From Rhynchopus sp. YZ270_cl-10 (taxonomy: Eukaryota > Euglenozoa > Diplonemea > Diplonemida > Diplonemidae), in assembly GCA_964035575.1 (NCBI GenBank), contig OZ037898.1, positions 62,001 to 126,000 on the forward strand: a DNA stretch of 64,000 nt. The letters run 5' to 3'. Positions 44,795 to 56,533 of the stretch are shown piece after piece. The translations under genes were made by a program, and so were the position numbers. The number at the start of each line of letters is the position of its first letter. The first letter of the stretch is position 1. The notes under the pieces were generated by a model. That model worked only from the letters and a program-made list of their open reading frames with translations, did not search any database and was not told the DNA's origin.

Positions 44795-47700
44795 CAGGGT
44801 CCTCAACCTGTCTAAGTTAGGCCTTAACTTAGACAATTTTTTTTTTTTTGAAAAACGCTTTGTCTAAGTTAGACAAAACCTGGGTTTTGGGTTTTTGGGT
44901 GGTTTGAAAGAGAAGAAGCTTTACTGAAAACAAAAAAAAAAATGAGTTCCCTCAAGACTCCCTCAGTCCTCACCTGCGCGGACCCCATTGTACCCACCCA
45001 CACAAGCCACCTCCTCAGACTAACTACAATTGAACAAACTCATCCGCAAAAATGCCTGCCACTGCCAAGACCTCCAAAGCACAGCCCACCATCGTGTCCA
45101 TGTTCAAGAAGGGAGCTGTTGCGGCACCTGTGGTACGTGTGGTGGAACCCAACAAAGGGGATACGCACTACGACCTGTGGTCTTCAGGCAAGTACAAGTC
45201 CATCCCCGATGGTCCGACACCCCGGCTCGCTTCCCTTCACCTTTTTCTTGTGGCGGAGGGGACGGTGAGGGGGTTTAAAAACCACCAGAACGACACCAAC
45301 AAGGTGCTCAAACTCTGGTTGAAGGAGTTTGATCGCGCCAAACTGGCGGACGACGACAGGGAGGGGAGCAAGCGGAAGACGATCCTGACGATCGTTGCGG
45401 AGGCGCATGAGTTCGCCATGAACGAAGCAGAGAAGGGGGGAGACAGCGATGCCTCTGCCGTGTCTGTGCAGAGCCAGGTGTCGCAAGGCAAGAAGGTGAA
45501 GAAACGTGTGGTGATGATGGCTCCACAGGTGAGTGCTGTTAAGTACGTGGATTCAACGTCCGAAGAAGAGGAGGAGGAGCAATGTGTGCCAGTGAGACGC
45601 AACGCAGCATCCGAGCAACCCGAGGCAGCAATGGAAATCGATGATGTCGACGAGTACTCTTCTGACGGCGATGTTGTCTTCTTAGGTCCCACGCACTCCA
45701 ACACGAACAATCCCAACCTCACGAACACCACGACCGCACCAGCGAACACCGACTCCACCATCACGCTGAAACGTAAACGCGAAGCGCAGGAGAAAGGTTG
45801 TATGGGTCTGCGGGAGAGCACGGTGCAGGGCCATTTGAACCGTTTTTCCCCCTGGTTGGTGGTGGGTGAAGACAAGTTCAAGTGCTTGTATTGTGGTGCT
45901 TTCTCTCATGCAAAGACCAAGCTCGCCAGAGACCTCCCTGCGCATGCAGGCGACCCCAAACACCAACGTCTCGTGAAGGCTGCCGCTCTGCAGGCTTCCA
46001 ATGGAACCGTGCTTCACACGTTGCACGCCAACAGCGACAAAGAAGTCGAGTTCAACCAAAAAATGCTGAAAATATGCATTGAGGTTATTGTTTTCCTCGC
46101 GCGCAAAGGTGTAGGGCACTCTAACTTGGAGGAGTTTCTGAGTTTTTTCGCAGACAAGCTGGAGTGCACCGACATGGAGGCATACCTCAGACAACAAATA
46201 CGCTATCTCAGCTGCGGTGCAGTCTTAGAGATCATGTCCTGCATCACGGAGGTGTTGACAGAAGACCTCCTCAAGCAGGTCAAAGCCTCCCGTTTCTGGG
46301 GCCTGTCGGGGGATTGCTCACGCGACGTCAGCAAGAAGGAGCAACTCGTCTTCGTCGTGCGATACATGGTCGGTGCCACCCCCGTCGAGAAGCTCATCAT
46401 GATGGGTGAGCTGAAGGACCAGACGGGGGCTGGTTACGCGTCGTTGCTGACGAAGTGGATAGACCAGCTCGGGCTCGACTACGGGAAGATGAGTGGATGC
46501 TCGTTTGATGGCGCATCGGCAATGCGTTCCTCGAACAAGGGCTGCCAACAACAAATCCGTGCAGACATAAACCCAGGCGCCCTCTTCACCTGGTGCTACG
46601 CACACTCCCTCGCACTCTGTGGCCCAGAAGCAGCGGCAGAGGGGAAATCGCCGGAGATTACCCGGTTCTTCGACGGCCTGCGGTGGGTGTGGGTTTTTTT
46701 TTCGGGATCCAAGATTAAGCTCGACACCCTGGAGGAGATGCTGGAGGAACTTCGCGACTTGTGTGAGTACTGTGACATCCTCATCGCAAAGCCGGGTGAC
46801 ACCCGGTGGCTCACCAACGGCAGGTGTTGCAGCACCGTCCGCAAGGAGTACCCCGCCGTGCACAGCGCCCTGTGCAAGCTTGGAGAGGCCGGCGACGTGG
46901 AAGCACCGTTCATCGCGCAGCACATCAAAGAGCCCGGTTTTTTTGCAACGTTGTCCTTCATGACGGTGGTCCTGGACGAGTTGAACGTGCTGTCGACGTC
47001 GCTCCAGAGCAGGAACACAAACCTGCTCACCGTTTGCAGCCACATCGACAAATGTGTTGCGTCATTGTCGTTGCTTGAAACCAACCCGAACATGTTCCCG
47101 TTCTACCCAGAATGGGTACCGAGGTATAATCAATGCCACGGTACAAAACTTTCCCGTCGGAACTTTGCGATTCATCACGACACGGTCTGCAAGCCATACC
47201 TCAAGGAGCTGCTGAAGTGCCTCAGTGAACGATTCGTGAACATGGACATTGTGAGATGCTTCTCAGTATTCGACATCCGCAACCTCCCTGCTAACGCGGA
47301 CGGGCTGGCGATCTACGGCAACACCGAGGTGAAGAAGCTCATCGAGGAATTTACTGAGCTGCATACACTCGAGTACAAAAAGTACGATGTTGTGGGCGAG
47401 AAGACGCGTGGGAGACCAGAGTACTCCAAGACGGAGCATACTGTGATATCGCGCACTCAAACAACGCCGTTACTGAGCGTGGACACGACGCCGTTCGTTG
47501 AGGAGTCGCCAGAACTGAACAGTCTGGAGACAAAGAAAGCTGTAGCTGTGAAAGAATGGAGGATCCTGGTGGACGTTTTGTCGAAGAGAACTACAACAAA
47601 GGACACTTCGGACCTGATCGCAACATTCTTGACAAGTTCCGCAGGAGACGCCTACCCCATTATGAGGGATCTTGTTTTGCTTGGGTTGTCAATCCCCGTC

Positions 47701-48165
47701 ACATCAGTTGAAGACGAGCGCTGCTTCAACGGCATGAAGTACGTCAAGAATAGCTACAGAAACAAACTGCTGGATTCAAGTCTGCTATGCATTCTTATGT
47801 GCAAACAGGCAGAGACAAATGAGAATAAATTTACGCCTGACCAAATCCAAAGGATTTTTGAAGCCTTTAAAAGAAAGAAGGTTAGAGTTTCTGTGTGATG
47901 CTTATCAGGTTGGGGGGACAATGGGGTTAGGGGTACGGGTGGGGCGAAGGGGTGGGGTGGGGTGTGATTGTTCATTTGTCGAACTCTTCTATTGAAATGA
48001 AAAGATCACTTAACGAGTTTCGAAAAAGCAACACAAAAAAAAAAAGCCCCCAATTTTTAGCTTTGTACAGGACCTTTTCGCGCGGAGCGCGAAAATTTTT
48101 TTTTAGCCTTTTTTTTTAACTTAGACAAATCTGTGGCCAGACTTTGTCTACGGTTGAGGACCCTG
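44795..48165 (+). mobile_element. hAT DNA transposon, 3.37 kb, apparently complete
   Basis: Both ends carry CAGGGTCCTCAACC as a 14-bp perfect inverted repeat, and AATATTGG flanks each side. Subterminal TTAGACAAA and TTTGTCTAAG motifs repeat inside both ends (44811-44875 and 48119-48150) in both orientations, the arrangement expected of hAT transposase binding sites. One long transposase frame fills most of the interior. The perfect duplication and open frame point to a recent insertion. Confidence 0.95.
45052..47898 (+). CDS. hAT transposase with BED zinc finger
   Basis: A 948-residue uninterrupted frame. Near the N terminus QPTIVSMF resembles a PCNA-interacting (PIP) box, with Met in place of the first aromatic. 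An acidic and low-complexity linker with the basic patch KRKREAQEK follows. A BED-type finger lies at about 265-310 (KCLYC with HAGDPKH). The RNase H-like core begins with FWGLSGDCSRD at about 417-427, the first catalytic Asp region. It continues with CSFDGASAMRSSNKG near 485 and WCYAHSLALC near 510, the usual hAT CxxH block. The C-terminal hAT dimerisation region is at about 860-920 (LSIPVTSVEDERCFNGMKYVK then NKLLDSSLLCILM), containing the third acidic residue. The enzyme would cut at the CAGGG ends and leave 8-bp duplications, as seen. It is on the opposite strand to every neighbouring host gene, as fits an insertion. Confidence 0.95.
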   Translation: MPATAKTSKAQPTIVSMFKKGAVAAPVVRVVEPNKGDTHYDLWSSGKYKSIPDGPTPRLASLHLFLVAEGTVRGFKNHQNDTNKVLKLWLKEFDRAKLADDDREGSKRKTILTIVAEAHEFAMNEAEKGGDSDASAVSVQSQVSQGKKVKKRVVMMAPQVSAVKYVDSTSEEEEEEQCVPVRRNAASEQPEAAMEIDDVDEYSSDGDVVFLGPTHSNTNNPNLTNTTTAPANTDSTITLKRKREAQEKGCMGLRESTVQGHLNRFSPWLVVGEDKFKCLYCGAFSHAKTKLARDLPAHAGDPKHQRLVKAAALQASNGTVLHTLHANSDKEVEFNQKMLKICIEVIVFLARKGVGHSNLEEFLSFFADKLECTDMEAYLRQQIRYLSCGAVLEIMSCITEVLTEDLLKQVKASRFWGLSGDCSRDVSKKEQLVFVVRYMVGATPVEKLIMMGELKDQTGAGYASLLTKWIDQLGLDYGKMSGCSFDGASAMRSSNKGCQQQIRADINPGALFTWCYAHSLALCGPEAAAEGKSPEITRFFDGLRWVWVFFSGSKIKLDTLEEMLEELRDLCEYCDILIAKPGDTRWLTNGRCCSTVRKEYPAVHSALCKLGEAGDVEAPFIAQHIKEPGFFATLSFMTVVLDELNVLSTSLQSRNTNLLTVCSHIDKCVASLSLLETNPNMFPFYPEWVPRYNQCHGTKLSRRNFAIHHDTVCKPYLKELLKCLSERFVNMDIVRCFSVFDIRNLPANADGLAIYGNTEVKKLIEEFTELHTLEYKKYDVVGEKTRGRPEYSKTEHTVISRTQTTPLLSVDTTPFVEESPELNSLETKKAVAVKEWRILVDVLSKRTTTKDTSDLIATFLTSSAGDAYPIMRDLVLLGLSIPVTSVEDERCFNGMKYVKNSYRNKLLDSSLLCILMCKQAETNENKFTPDQIQRIFEAFKRKKVRVSV

Positions 48166-48173
48166 AATATTGG
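48166..48173. repeat. 8-bp target-site duplication of the hAT element (right)
   Basis: AATATTGG immediately after the terminal CCCTG of the element, matching the left copy exactly. Confidence 0.95.
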
Positions 48174-48701
48174 GAAGGTGTTGACCCCCCTCATCGCAAT
48201 CTTCTTCATTTCCGTACTCTTCTGCACACCCATGCTGTAGGTATTGGCAAACGGAGAGAGAGGTGAAGTGTTTTGGGACGTGGCAGTCCCAACAGAAGAG
48301 AGCGAGAGGCGGGTCAGAGCAGGTGTGGGTAGTTCCCACACAACGGTGAAGCAAATGACGTGGTTTTACTTTATGGTTTTCCCCGTTGTAAGCCACCGGT
48401 GAAAACCACGAAGTAAAACAAACCAAAGTCATTTACTTCGCCATCATGCAAGAGCGGAAACATTTCCCAGTAAGGGGGTGTGCGGGAAGGCAGGGGAGGA
48501 GGAGGTGGGTTGTGGATTACAACAACACCTCCCCACACACCAAGGAGCTTTACAGCCGGTACAAACTAAAAAAAAAATACAAAAGGTTTGGGTACGAGGA
48601 ATATAACCGTGTATGCTCAATGCCAATCACACACAAGCCAATGCCTCTTCCCCAAACTACAAACAAAAATACAATAACAAAAACAAAATAAAAGAAATTG
48701 T

Positions 48702-49573
48702 AAGATGAACCTAAGCCTCTGCTATAGGCACCTTTTTTGAAGAAAAAAGATACTTGAAAAAAGATGGGCACTTGGGGAGGGGAGGAGGGGAGGGGGAATG
48801 GAGTGTGGTGTGTGGGTGTGATGGTGTGGGGCCGTAAGATAAGTTCCCACAAGGACCCGGCATGTAGAGTTACTCTTGAGCGTTGAGGGGTGGGGTGCCG
48901 CACCTCGCCCCTGAACCTCTCGTTCTACCTATCTTACCGCTTAGTACAGGTAAAAGAAAAAAAAGTTTATAAGATGACCCTAAGCTCATCACTCGATGCT
49001 TAGTCACCTTGAAAAGAAAACTTGTAAGATGAATGTGCTTCTCGTGCACACTTCTTTACCAGTATCGTGGTGGCAGGTAAAAACGTTGTTTTTGCAAACC
49101 TGTTTGCAAGGAAGTCATGACGCGCACGTCATATCGCTGACACACAGGCCAAATACCCACAAAGCTTTAAGAAGAAAAAGAAGAAGGAAACCTGCTTAGA
49201 TGAGCGTGCCTTTCTGTGCAGACACATCTATGAAAAAAAGATAAATAAAACAAAACACTCGCCTGAAAGAAAAGCACAGTGGGAATAGGGGATGAAAGTT
49301 GGCAATATGCCAACACCTCTTGCATGAACAGCGATGAAGAAAAAAAAACCCCCCTCGTCTTGTGGGGCTTATGCACGAAAGCTGGGGGTCGGGGTTTGGG
49401 TTGGGGTTGAAAAAGGGGGGGAACAAAGTGCGCACGTCTGCGGACGAGGGCGCTCGATCAATACAAAAGAGAAGTTGACAGTGCAAACGCCTCACCGTTC
49501 ATCGGCGGACGCAGGGCACTGCAAACGAAAAGTATCGAAAGGTGAACCTTAGCCTCTCTGTGTCTATTCACCT
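48702..49573. repeat. Cluster of five family-B hairpins
   Basis: Copies lie at 48702-48735, 48970-49010, 49026-49058, 49197-49231 and 49538-49573. In 49538 the outer stem is GGTGA/TCACC, which restores the pair that is A-C in most copies. In 49026 and 49197 the inner stem is TGTGC/GCACA-like in place of CTAAGC/GCTTAG. A family-C hairpin (GTTGACAGTGC..GGGCACTGC) lies at 49475-49523, and a related GTTGGCAATATGCC hairpin near 49288. Confidence 0.75.
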
Positions 49574-49622
49574 AGACGTAGAGGAGAGGGTGTGATGATG
49601 TGGGACTGTGCACTCGCATTTA

Positions 49623-49680
49623 TTTTTTTTTGAAAACTTGGTTGTATTAGTGTAGCCACCCTAGAGTGTGCTCCACTATA
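49623..49680. repeat. Family-A motif copy
   Basis: T-run, GAAAACTTGGTTGTATTAG, hairpin closed by AGTGTAG/CTCCACT. It is essentially identical to 38293-38348. Confidence 0.8.
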
Positions 49681-50199
49681 CAACCATATTTTTTTTTTTT
49701 TTGCGTTATTGGTGTCTCCGGGAGGGGTCGCTATTGACAGGTCGTTGACCGACTTCCGAAAGCACCAGGTATAGTTGTCATTTTTGTGTCGACGCTGCCT
49801 GTGTGGGGGGCAAATGGCGCAGCTTTTTAAGAGTTGAAAGCTGCATCAGAAGGGAGGGGCAACTGCACATTCCAACGATTTGCTTTTTAAAAAAATGAGG
49901 AAAAAGGCAGTTGATCGACCTTCTTGTATTGGTTCTTGTTGTATTTTATTTTGCTGTTTGTTTTGGGTTTAAAAAACACAGGGGTGGGAGTGGGCCTCGA
50001 CTGGTAGAAGCTTTTTTCTTTCTTTTTGTTTTGCTATTTTTTTTTTTTTTTTTGATAAAACGCGCGGAACCGAAAACGTGGCGTGCACGGGTGGCGTGCA
50101 CACACACATACCCCCTTCTCATTCCCCTCCCCCCCCACCGCCCGCCGTACATTGATAAAATACTGAGGTTATGAAACGTTACAAAAAAAAAATATATGC

Positions 50200-50345
50200 T
50201 AGATGACGTGCCTCTGTGCCTCTGTGTGCACACACATCGAAACAGGATGTCCTTTGTGTAGTGTCTTTGAAAGGATTGATAAATACGTTTGGAAGAAGAA
50301 AAAGAAGCAAACTGGAAGATGCACATGCACCTCGAAACATCCTCT
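50200..50345. repeat. Two family-B hairpins
   Basis: 50200-50240 (GATGACGTGCCTCTGTGCC, then GTGTGCACACACATC) and about 50312-50342 (GAAGATGCACATGCACCTC), the second weak. Confidence 0.5.
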
Positions 50346-50861
50346 CTGTGCCACTTTCAGGGACCTTAAGGGTACGGCAGACACGACTTCGTGCTGCGCA
50401 TTCTGAATAAACCCAGGCCCACCTCCACACGGTTGAGTTAAGACACAAAAAAATAATCTGAACAATGGAACTAAAACTCTTGCACAATGACCCTATTGCC
50501 CCTTGATGCCGCCATATTTGGTGCTATGACCAGGTGCGCTAGGGAGTAACAAGAAACATATCTGATGCCACGCAACAAGGAAAATGGTAACACATACTCG
50601 GACTGTGGTGACATGCTCTTTTGAGCATATTACCAAAGTATCAAAAAATGGGTTACTCTGCTTTGATGCCAAGGAACGGTGCATGGTCACGAGGAGTGGT
50701 GTGTGTGTTCAGGAGGGATGAGGGAGATGGGGAGAGGCTTCATGATTTTATTTATTTTTTTTTTTGAGAAAGAGAAAAAAAAAAAAACAATATGGCGCCA
50801 GGGCGCGTGCGTCTCTAAGATGGGGAGGAGAGAAGCGATACAGCGGTCTCTCTATGAAAAG

Positions 50862-50910
50862 TGAAGTTGGCAGTGCAAAAAAGGCCTCTGGGACGCAGGC
50901 ACTGACCCTC
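50862..50910. repeat. Family-C hairpin
   Basis: GAAGTTGGCAGTGC, an A-run with GGCCTCTGGGACGC, then AGGCACTGAC. The CAGTGC/GCACTG stem is shared with the copy at 49475, while at 19141 and 38525 the equivalent stems are GGTGC/GCACC and ATGTG/CACAT. Confidence 0.55.
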
Positions 50911-51204
50911 CGTGGGTTGTATCGAACCCCCAGAGTGTTGCACAAAAAAAAAGGGGGGGAGGCAGCAAAGCTTGGGGGAGAACCAATAAGGTGGTATTGC
51001 TGAATGCTACACTGCTGACTGGGGGAAGTGTCGGTGGCTTTGTTTTGCTTTTTTATTTTTATTTTTGATTATTTTTTATTGTTGTTTCGACAATCACCTG
51101 CTAGTGCAGGATCTTGTTTTTATTTGAAATCCATTGCACTAGTGTGTCACCCCAAAGGTACGGTGCACTGTTCTGTGTTATGTCGACAATATCGCAAGAA
51201 GGTT

Positions 51205-51255
51205 GTTGAAAACTTGGTTTGTATTAGTGTAGACACACGAGGATGAGCTCCACTT
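51205..51255. repeat. Family-A motif copy
   Basis: TTGAAAACTTGGTTTGTATT, AGTGTAG, ACACACGAGGATGAG, CTCCACT. It lacks the long T-run. Confidence 0.75.
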
Positions 51256-51511
51256 TTTGTATTTTATTTTTTTTTCGTTTTTCTTGTGGCTTGTATGCTC
51301 AAAATTTTAAGCTCGTGAACTACCCCCACGGGTGGAGAATTTCTTGAGAATTTAAAAGAAGGGGGAGGTGATGCAGGAAATACGTCGTTTGCCACCTTGC
51401 TGGAAGACAAAATACATTTTTCTTGACTCGTTTGATGTGCAGACAAAAATATCACGACACGCCTCTTGTGGTGAAGGTGTTGTTAAGCTGGTGAAAAGGG
51501 TGAAGATGCAA

Positions 51512-51550
51512 ATAAATACAAAGCACTCTCGTGAAAGTGTACCAGTGTAA
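51512..51550. repeat. Family-C2 hairpin (ATACAAAGC type)
   Basis: AAATACAAAGCACTCTCGTG then AAAGTGTACC. Related copies at 43409, 52679 and 60126 show paired changes in the outer stem: ATAC with GTGT, ATAT with GTAT. Confidence 0.5.
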
Positions 51551-52367
51551 CCCACATACGCTGTCCCTAATCCATTGTCGGGGTCCCATCTAAAAAGGGA
51601 TCTCCAAATTATAAAAGCCACAACTTTTTCTGTTCGTTTGTTTTGTTTGTCACAACCGTTTACAGGCTGAGGGGGGAGCTGAGCTTTTATGAGGTGTCCT
51701 GGACACGAGGAAATTCAGGTGTAATGGGGTGAAATGCGGTGAAATAGGGGAAATTTAAAGGTTTTGCTTTTTTTGCGCTTTTTCCCCGTTTTTTGAACAC
51801 AAAAAGACCAAAAAAAAACTACGTTCCCACTCCATTCGGTTTTCTCTTACTTGTGTCCACACCACCACAGATTACATGTTGTTTTGCGTGTTTTTCTATG
51901 CACTTTTGTGTGCTGGGAAGCATGCCACCAGTACTAAAATTTTATAAGGCAAAAAGGACCAAAAAGCTGATTCTCGGCTGAATGTCACCAATCAGGAAAG
52001 TTTTTTCATTTTTCGAGTAGGACTGAAAGAAAAATAGTTTTTCTGGCCTCAATACCCCCCAAACTACACGTTTTTCGGTTCAGGTAATTTTTTGGAAGAG
52101 CAACTATTTTTTCGTGCTTTTTTTTTTTGGCGTTTTCCACCCTGTAAGGGGTGTATGGCGCATATTTCTTCAGACTTAAGACTAAATCACCAAGGTGTTG
52201 AAATGGGGCAAAATGGGGCGAAATGGTGTGGAATGTGGTGGAATGTGGTGAAAGGGTACGAAAGGATGTGACAATGGGTGTGGGTGTGTTTCCCTTTTTG
52301 GGACCCCAATTTTTAGCAAGAAAATTGTGAAAACTTGAAAAATAAATCGCATCTCAAAAATGAGGGT

Positions 52368-52712
52368 AAGATGAACCTAAGCCTCGCAATGGTCACCAGA
52401 AGAAGAAAAAAAGAGAGAAAAATCGGGGGGTTAACTTCGTATTTTAAAATTAGAAAGCAGAAGTTACTAAAACGTGACAACATTGGTGCAAACATACACT
52501 TCCGTAGATCAGCAATGGTGGGGGGAAGAGGGATAAGAAGAAAAGATTGGTAAGATGACGTCTAAGCCTCGCAGTGCGTAATGTCACCTTTTGTGGAATG
52601 TGAAGATTTGGAAAAAGGGGGAAACGTTTTTTATATAATGGACCTAAGCCTCTCTGTGCTTAGTCACCAAAAAATGATTTGAAATATAAAGCCCTCTTGT
52701 GACAGTATACAA
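52368..52712. repeat. Three family-B hairpins and one C2 hairpin
   Basis: Family B lies at 52368-52398 (short), 52551-52590 and 52637-52668. The C2 copy at about 52679-52710 reads GAAATATAAAGCCCTCTTGTG then ACAGTATAC-like bases, all within 350 bp. Confidence 0.65.
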
Positions 52713-53043
52713 GAAAATGTAAGACTCAGCTTCGTTGTCGTGAGTTCATAGTGAAATTGACGTATGCATTGCACCATTAACCTAGACAGAGAGAGATGCC
52801 TTCATCCAAATGATTCATTGGTGAACGGGGTGAAAAAATAAAAATAAAAGAGTGGTTTTTTTTTTTGAAACCTAATGGGGAGAGAATAAGAGGGGGGGGC
52901 AGGGTTTGGGCACAACGTGATATGGAAATAGGGGGGTAAAAAAAGGAGTGCCAGAGTTCATCAGAGCTATGCAAACCCATTTTGGCCTTCGGTTTTTTGT
53001 TTTTGTGAAGAATTGAAGAATTGATAACGTGTAGACACCTCGC

Positions 53044-53385
53044 ATTTTTTTTGATAAATTGTTGGGGTAGTGTAGTTGCCTCGGTTTGTGTTTGCCACAG
53101 TTATAGCAATCTCCACTGTTTTTCGTGAGAGCTACACGCATCTTTTTACTATACTTTCTACATACGTCGTGTGTCAAGGGGAATAAAAATATTATATTGA
53201 ACTGTGTCAAAAAGAAGAGGAAAAAAAATGAACACTTTTCTTTTAGTGAACTTGAAAGGATTGCGTTGTGGGGAATATATTATTTATTGGTCGGGAAAAC
53301 CTTTTTTTTTTTTTTTTTTTTTTTTGACTCTTTTTTGAAAACTTGGTTGAATTAGTGGACACCCCGAGGATGCACTCCACTATAA
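53044..53385. repeat. Pair of family-A motifs
   Basis: The first (53044-53118) has GATAAATTGTTGGGGTAGTG and the GTTGCC..GCAATCTCCACTG hairpin. The second (53331-53385) has GAAAACTTGGTTGAATTAG and CTCCACTATA. The two box types are paired in the same order as at 20549-20672. Confidence 0.75.
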
Positions 53386-54494
53386 AGCAACTGAGGCAGG
53401 ATTTATTATTATATTGATTTTTTTTTTTTTTTGTCTGGGTCTTTTTCACTAGCCAGAAAAGAAGAAAAAAAGAAAAAAAGAAAAAACACACTCAAGAAGG
53501 ATGTCTCTTACCTGGGGCCATGTTGGGAACCTAAGACATACAATTAATGCACGCACAGTGTTTGCTACCGTGTTTCTATTTACATATTGTTGTCTGGTAT
53601 TTGGAACGCGAAGAAACTTATATTCAAAAAAAAAAAACCTTCAATTCATAGAGCGTAAAGAAGAAGAAAAACAAGTACCGTTTTTTACGGTCGTACAAAG
53701 TATCGACCGTAAAAAAGGTCGAACTTCCTGAAAAAATCCTGAAAAGGTCGAACATTATTGCGGTAATTGACTTGGTAATTGCTATCGGGGGGGGGGTGAG
53801 GAAAAAACGGGGTGTGCGGGGTGGATATGGGGAGGCTCGATAACTATTTGCTACACACTCATCGTTGTCGGAGCAGTGCGGAAGGAACACAGAATACACA
53901 GACGAACACTCGCCATCCATCACACCAGACTCATCAGCACACCACCCAGCAAAGCGTCAGGATGCTACGGTGGTTTTGAAAAATCGGGGGCGCGCGACAG
54001 CCCGGTTTTTTTTTTTCCTCTTAGCAATTCGTTGTTTTTTTTGTTGTTGTTGGTTCCCAAACTGTCTATGCTTGTTTTGTATGTGACACAACAGGTTTTC
54101 GCCTCAATTTTGAAGCGGATTTTCCGAACATTTTTGCAGCCCGGTATGCTGTGTCAGCAAAAAAAAGGAAAAAGAAAAAAAAGAATAGCTAACGGCGAAC
54201 CGCAGCCTCATGTGAAAAGCCACCGAAAGGAGGGGCTGAAAGATGAATTTTTTTTTTTCGAACGAGATGGGTGTGTATAGTTGTGAATAAAAGAAAATAC
54301 GAACGTGACAAAAAAAAAAGGCTTGTTTTTTTTTTTTTTTTGCTTTTTTTTTGTTTTGAAAGAAAGGGAGAGAGGAGAGAGACAAATAACGTTTGTATCT
54401 CCGTGAGACAAAATCCTTTAGCTAACAATTTGGTGCTATGCGGGGGGGGCGAGGTTTCACAAAAATGTCAATCCCATTCACAACTTTTCACAAC

Positions 54495-54632
54495 TACCAT
54501 CTGATGTTTACCCCGCGTAAAGGCCCGTAAAGGCCCGTACAGGCCCGAAAAGGCCAAACCCCACCCATTTTTCCCAGCCTTTACGCGCCTTTACGCGCTA
54601 TACGCGCCTACACGCGGGTAAAGATCAGGTAG
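54495..54632. mobile_element. 138-bp MITE-like hairpin
   Basis: The ends CTACC..GATGTTTACCCCGCG and their inverted, diverged copy enclose TAAAGGCCCG and TTTACGCGCC repeats. The core AACCCCACCCATTT also occurs in a similar structure at 32265-32370 with CACCTGATTTTTACCCC ends, so this is a small family. Confidence 0.65.
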
Positions 54633-54733
54633 AACTACGTGGGTGTGTGAAAACCCACATAGTTGTGAAAAGTTGCAAAAAAGTTGTGAAACGTTGTGAA
54701 AACCCCCCCGCCTCCCCGTTTTGCACCATAATT

Positions 54734-54941
54734 GATTCTAAGCACCTCTCGTAGTCACTTTTAAAAGAAACGTTTATAAGAAAGCCTCTCTGTGCTTAGT
54801 CACCTTAAAAAGGGTGTGGGGGTAGATGCGGAACGCGTCTTGCATAAGATCTCCACAGGCTTGGTGAACCAAAAGCCGCGGAGAGAGAGAGAAAAAAGGA
54901 AAAGTTTATAGATGAACCTAAGCCTCTCGTGCTTAGTCACT
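54734..54941. repeat. Three family-B hairpins
   Basis: Copies lie at 54734-54763, 54777-54807 and 54908-54941. The last reads TTTATAGATGAACCTAAGCC then TCTCGTGCTTAGTCAC and is near consensus. Confidence 0.75.
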
Positions 54942-55364
54942 AAAAAAAGGTTTGGCAAGGTGAACTTAGGCGTGTATGTGTGTGCCTGCGGGCTTAAACA
55001 CACACAGCAGTCTTCCCAAAAGAGGGTTGGTTGGGGAGTGGGGACAAAAAAAAGAAATACACGGGTTTCAATAAAACCTGTGTTCTGTGGGTTTGGGGGT
55101 ATTGGGTTGTATATTTTTTTGGAAATAAAGAATTACAAAATACAAAAAGAAAATACAACAAGTTTGGTGCAAAAAAAGAAGAAGACGAAAGATAAAGTTT
55201 TCATATACTTTCCAAGAAAAAGAAAAGAAAAGTACAAAGGACATATGATATGGGTGATCTAGGATCGTCTCCGTGAGACACGTAACAGGCTGTGAGAGCT
55301 TGTGAGAGTCTGTGAGAGCCTTGCACATACATCCAAAAAGATAAAGAAAAAAAAATGATTTTTA

Positions 55365-55399
55365 TAAGATGAACTAAAGCCTCGCTGTGTTTAGTCACT
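55365..55399. repeat. Family-B hairpin copy
   Basis: AAGATGAACTAAAGCCTCGC then TGTGTTTAGTCACT. CTAAAGC-like and GTTTAG halves still pair. Confidence 0.65.
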
Positions 55400-56150
55400 G
55401 AGACAGAGCCTGAACCAAAAACTTGGAAGAAGAAAGGTATTTTCGACACATGCATTCAATAAATTGATATGCAGCTATTGGGATGCAAAAAAAAAAATGA
55501 TCCCAAGAAAGAAAACGAGTATGCCTCTCGTTTCACACATCTTTCAAATGAAAGAATCAGACTCCATCTGAAATTGAAGCCAAAAAAAAAAGCTCCCTCA
55601 CCACTACCCATATGCAAGGCGAGACCACAGATCAGAGTCACCACGAAGTGAAGTGAAAACTGATGACGTGTGGAAAACCCGCACAGTGGGGAGGCAAAAA
55701 AGAAAGAATGAAAAAAAAGAAGAAAAAAAAAACTCTGGCAAGAAGTATATAAAGTATTAACCAGCCCTACGATCTAGGCAATAGCAGCCATAATTGATTT
55801 TCAAACACACCTTTTCCCATTACCGTTCTCGTGCAAAAGGGGGTGGGGTGGGGTGGGGGGAATCATGACATGTGCACGTAAGGGTAAAGGTCTTGTTGTG
55901 GGGGGGTATATTTTGGAGAAAAAAAAAAAGTAGAAATTTAACTCTGTTCATCAACCAGGCACTATGTCATCAAGAAAAGAAAAAAAAACGCTGATCTGGT
56001 TTTGTTATGGGGTGTGGGGGGGGGGGAGAATAGGGTGAGGTGTCCACCCTACGTTAGTGCAGGTTAAGAAAGAAAGTGAGGTGTGATATAAGCGCGCTAA
56101 GGGGCATCGCTTGGATGCTAGGCACGTGCCAAAAAAAAAAAAGAAAGGTT

Positions 56151-56533
56151 ACCGTTGAGGTGATCCAGTCTCACGCTTTTTCACACATTTTCACATGGTT
56201 TCACACGTTTTCACTTATTTTCACATGTTTTCACGGTGTGAAAAAGTGTGTACGAAAAAGTGTGAAAAAAGAACTGCTTCACGCACTCTGAGTGGATTCC
56301 TCCAGAAAAAAAACTTGGTGTTTTCACATGGTTTCACACATTTTCACTTGGTTTCACATGTTTTCACATGGTTTCACATATTTTCACTTGGTTTCACATG
56401 TTTTCACTTGGTTTCACACATTTTCACTTGATTTCACACATTTTCACCTTGGTTTCACACGTTTTCACTTATTTTCACATGTTTTCACGGTGTGAAAAAG
56501 TGTGGAAAAGTGTGCGCTGGATCACCTCAACCG
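56151..56533. mobile_element. 0.38-kb inverted-repeat element filled with TTTTCACATGGTTTCACA units
   Basis: The ends CGTTGAGGTGATCCAG and CTGGATCACCTCAACC are inverted copies. The inside is an array of alternating TTTTCAC and GGTTTCACA blocks, themselves inverted near each end (GTGAAAAAGTGTG). Confidence 0.75.
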
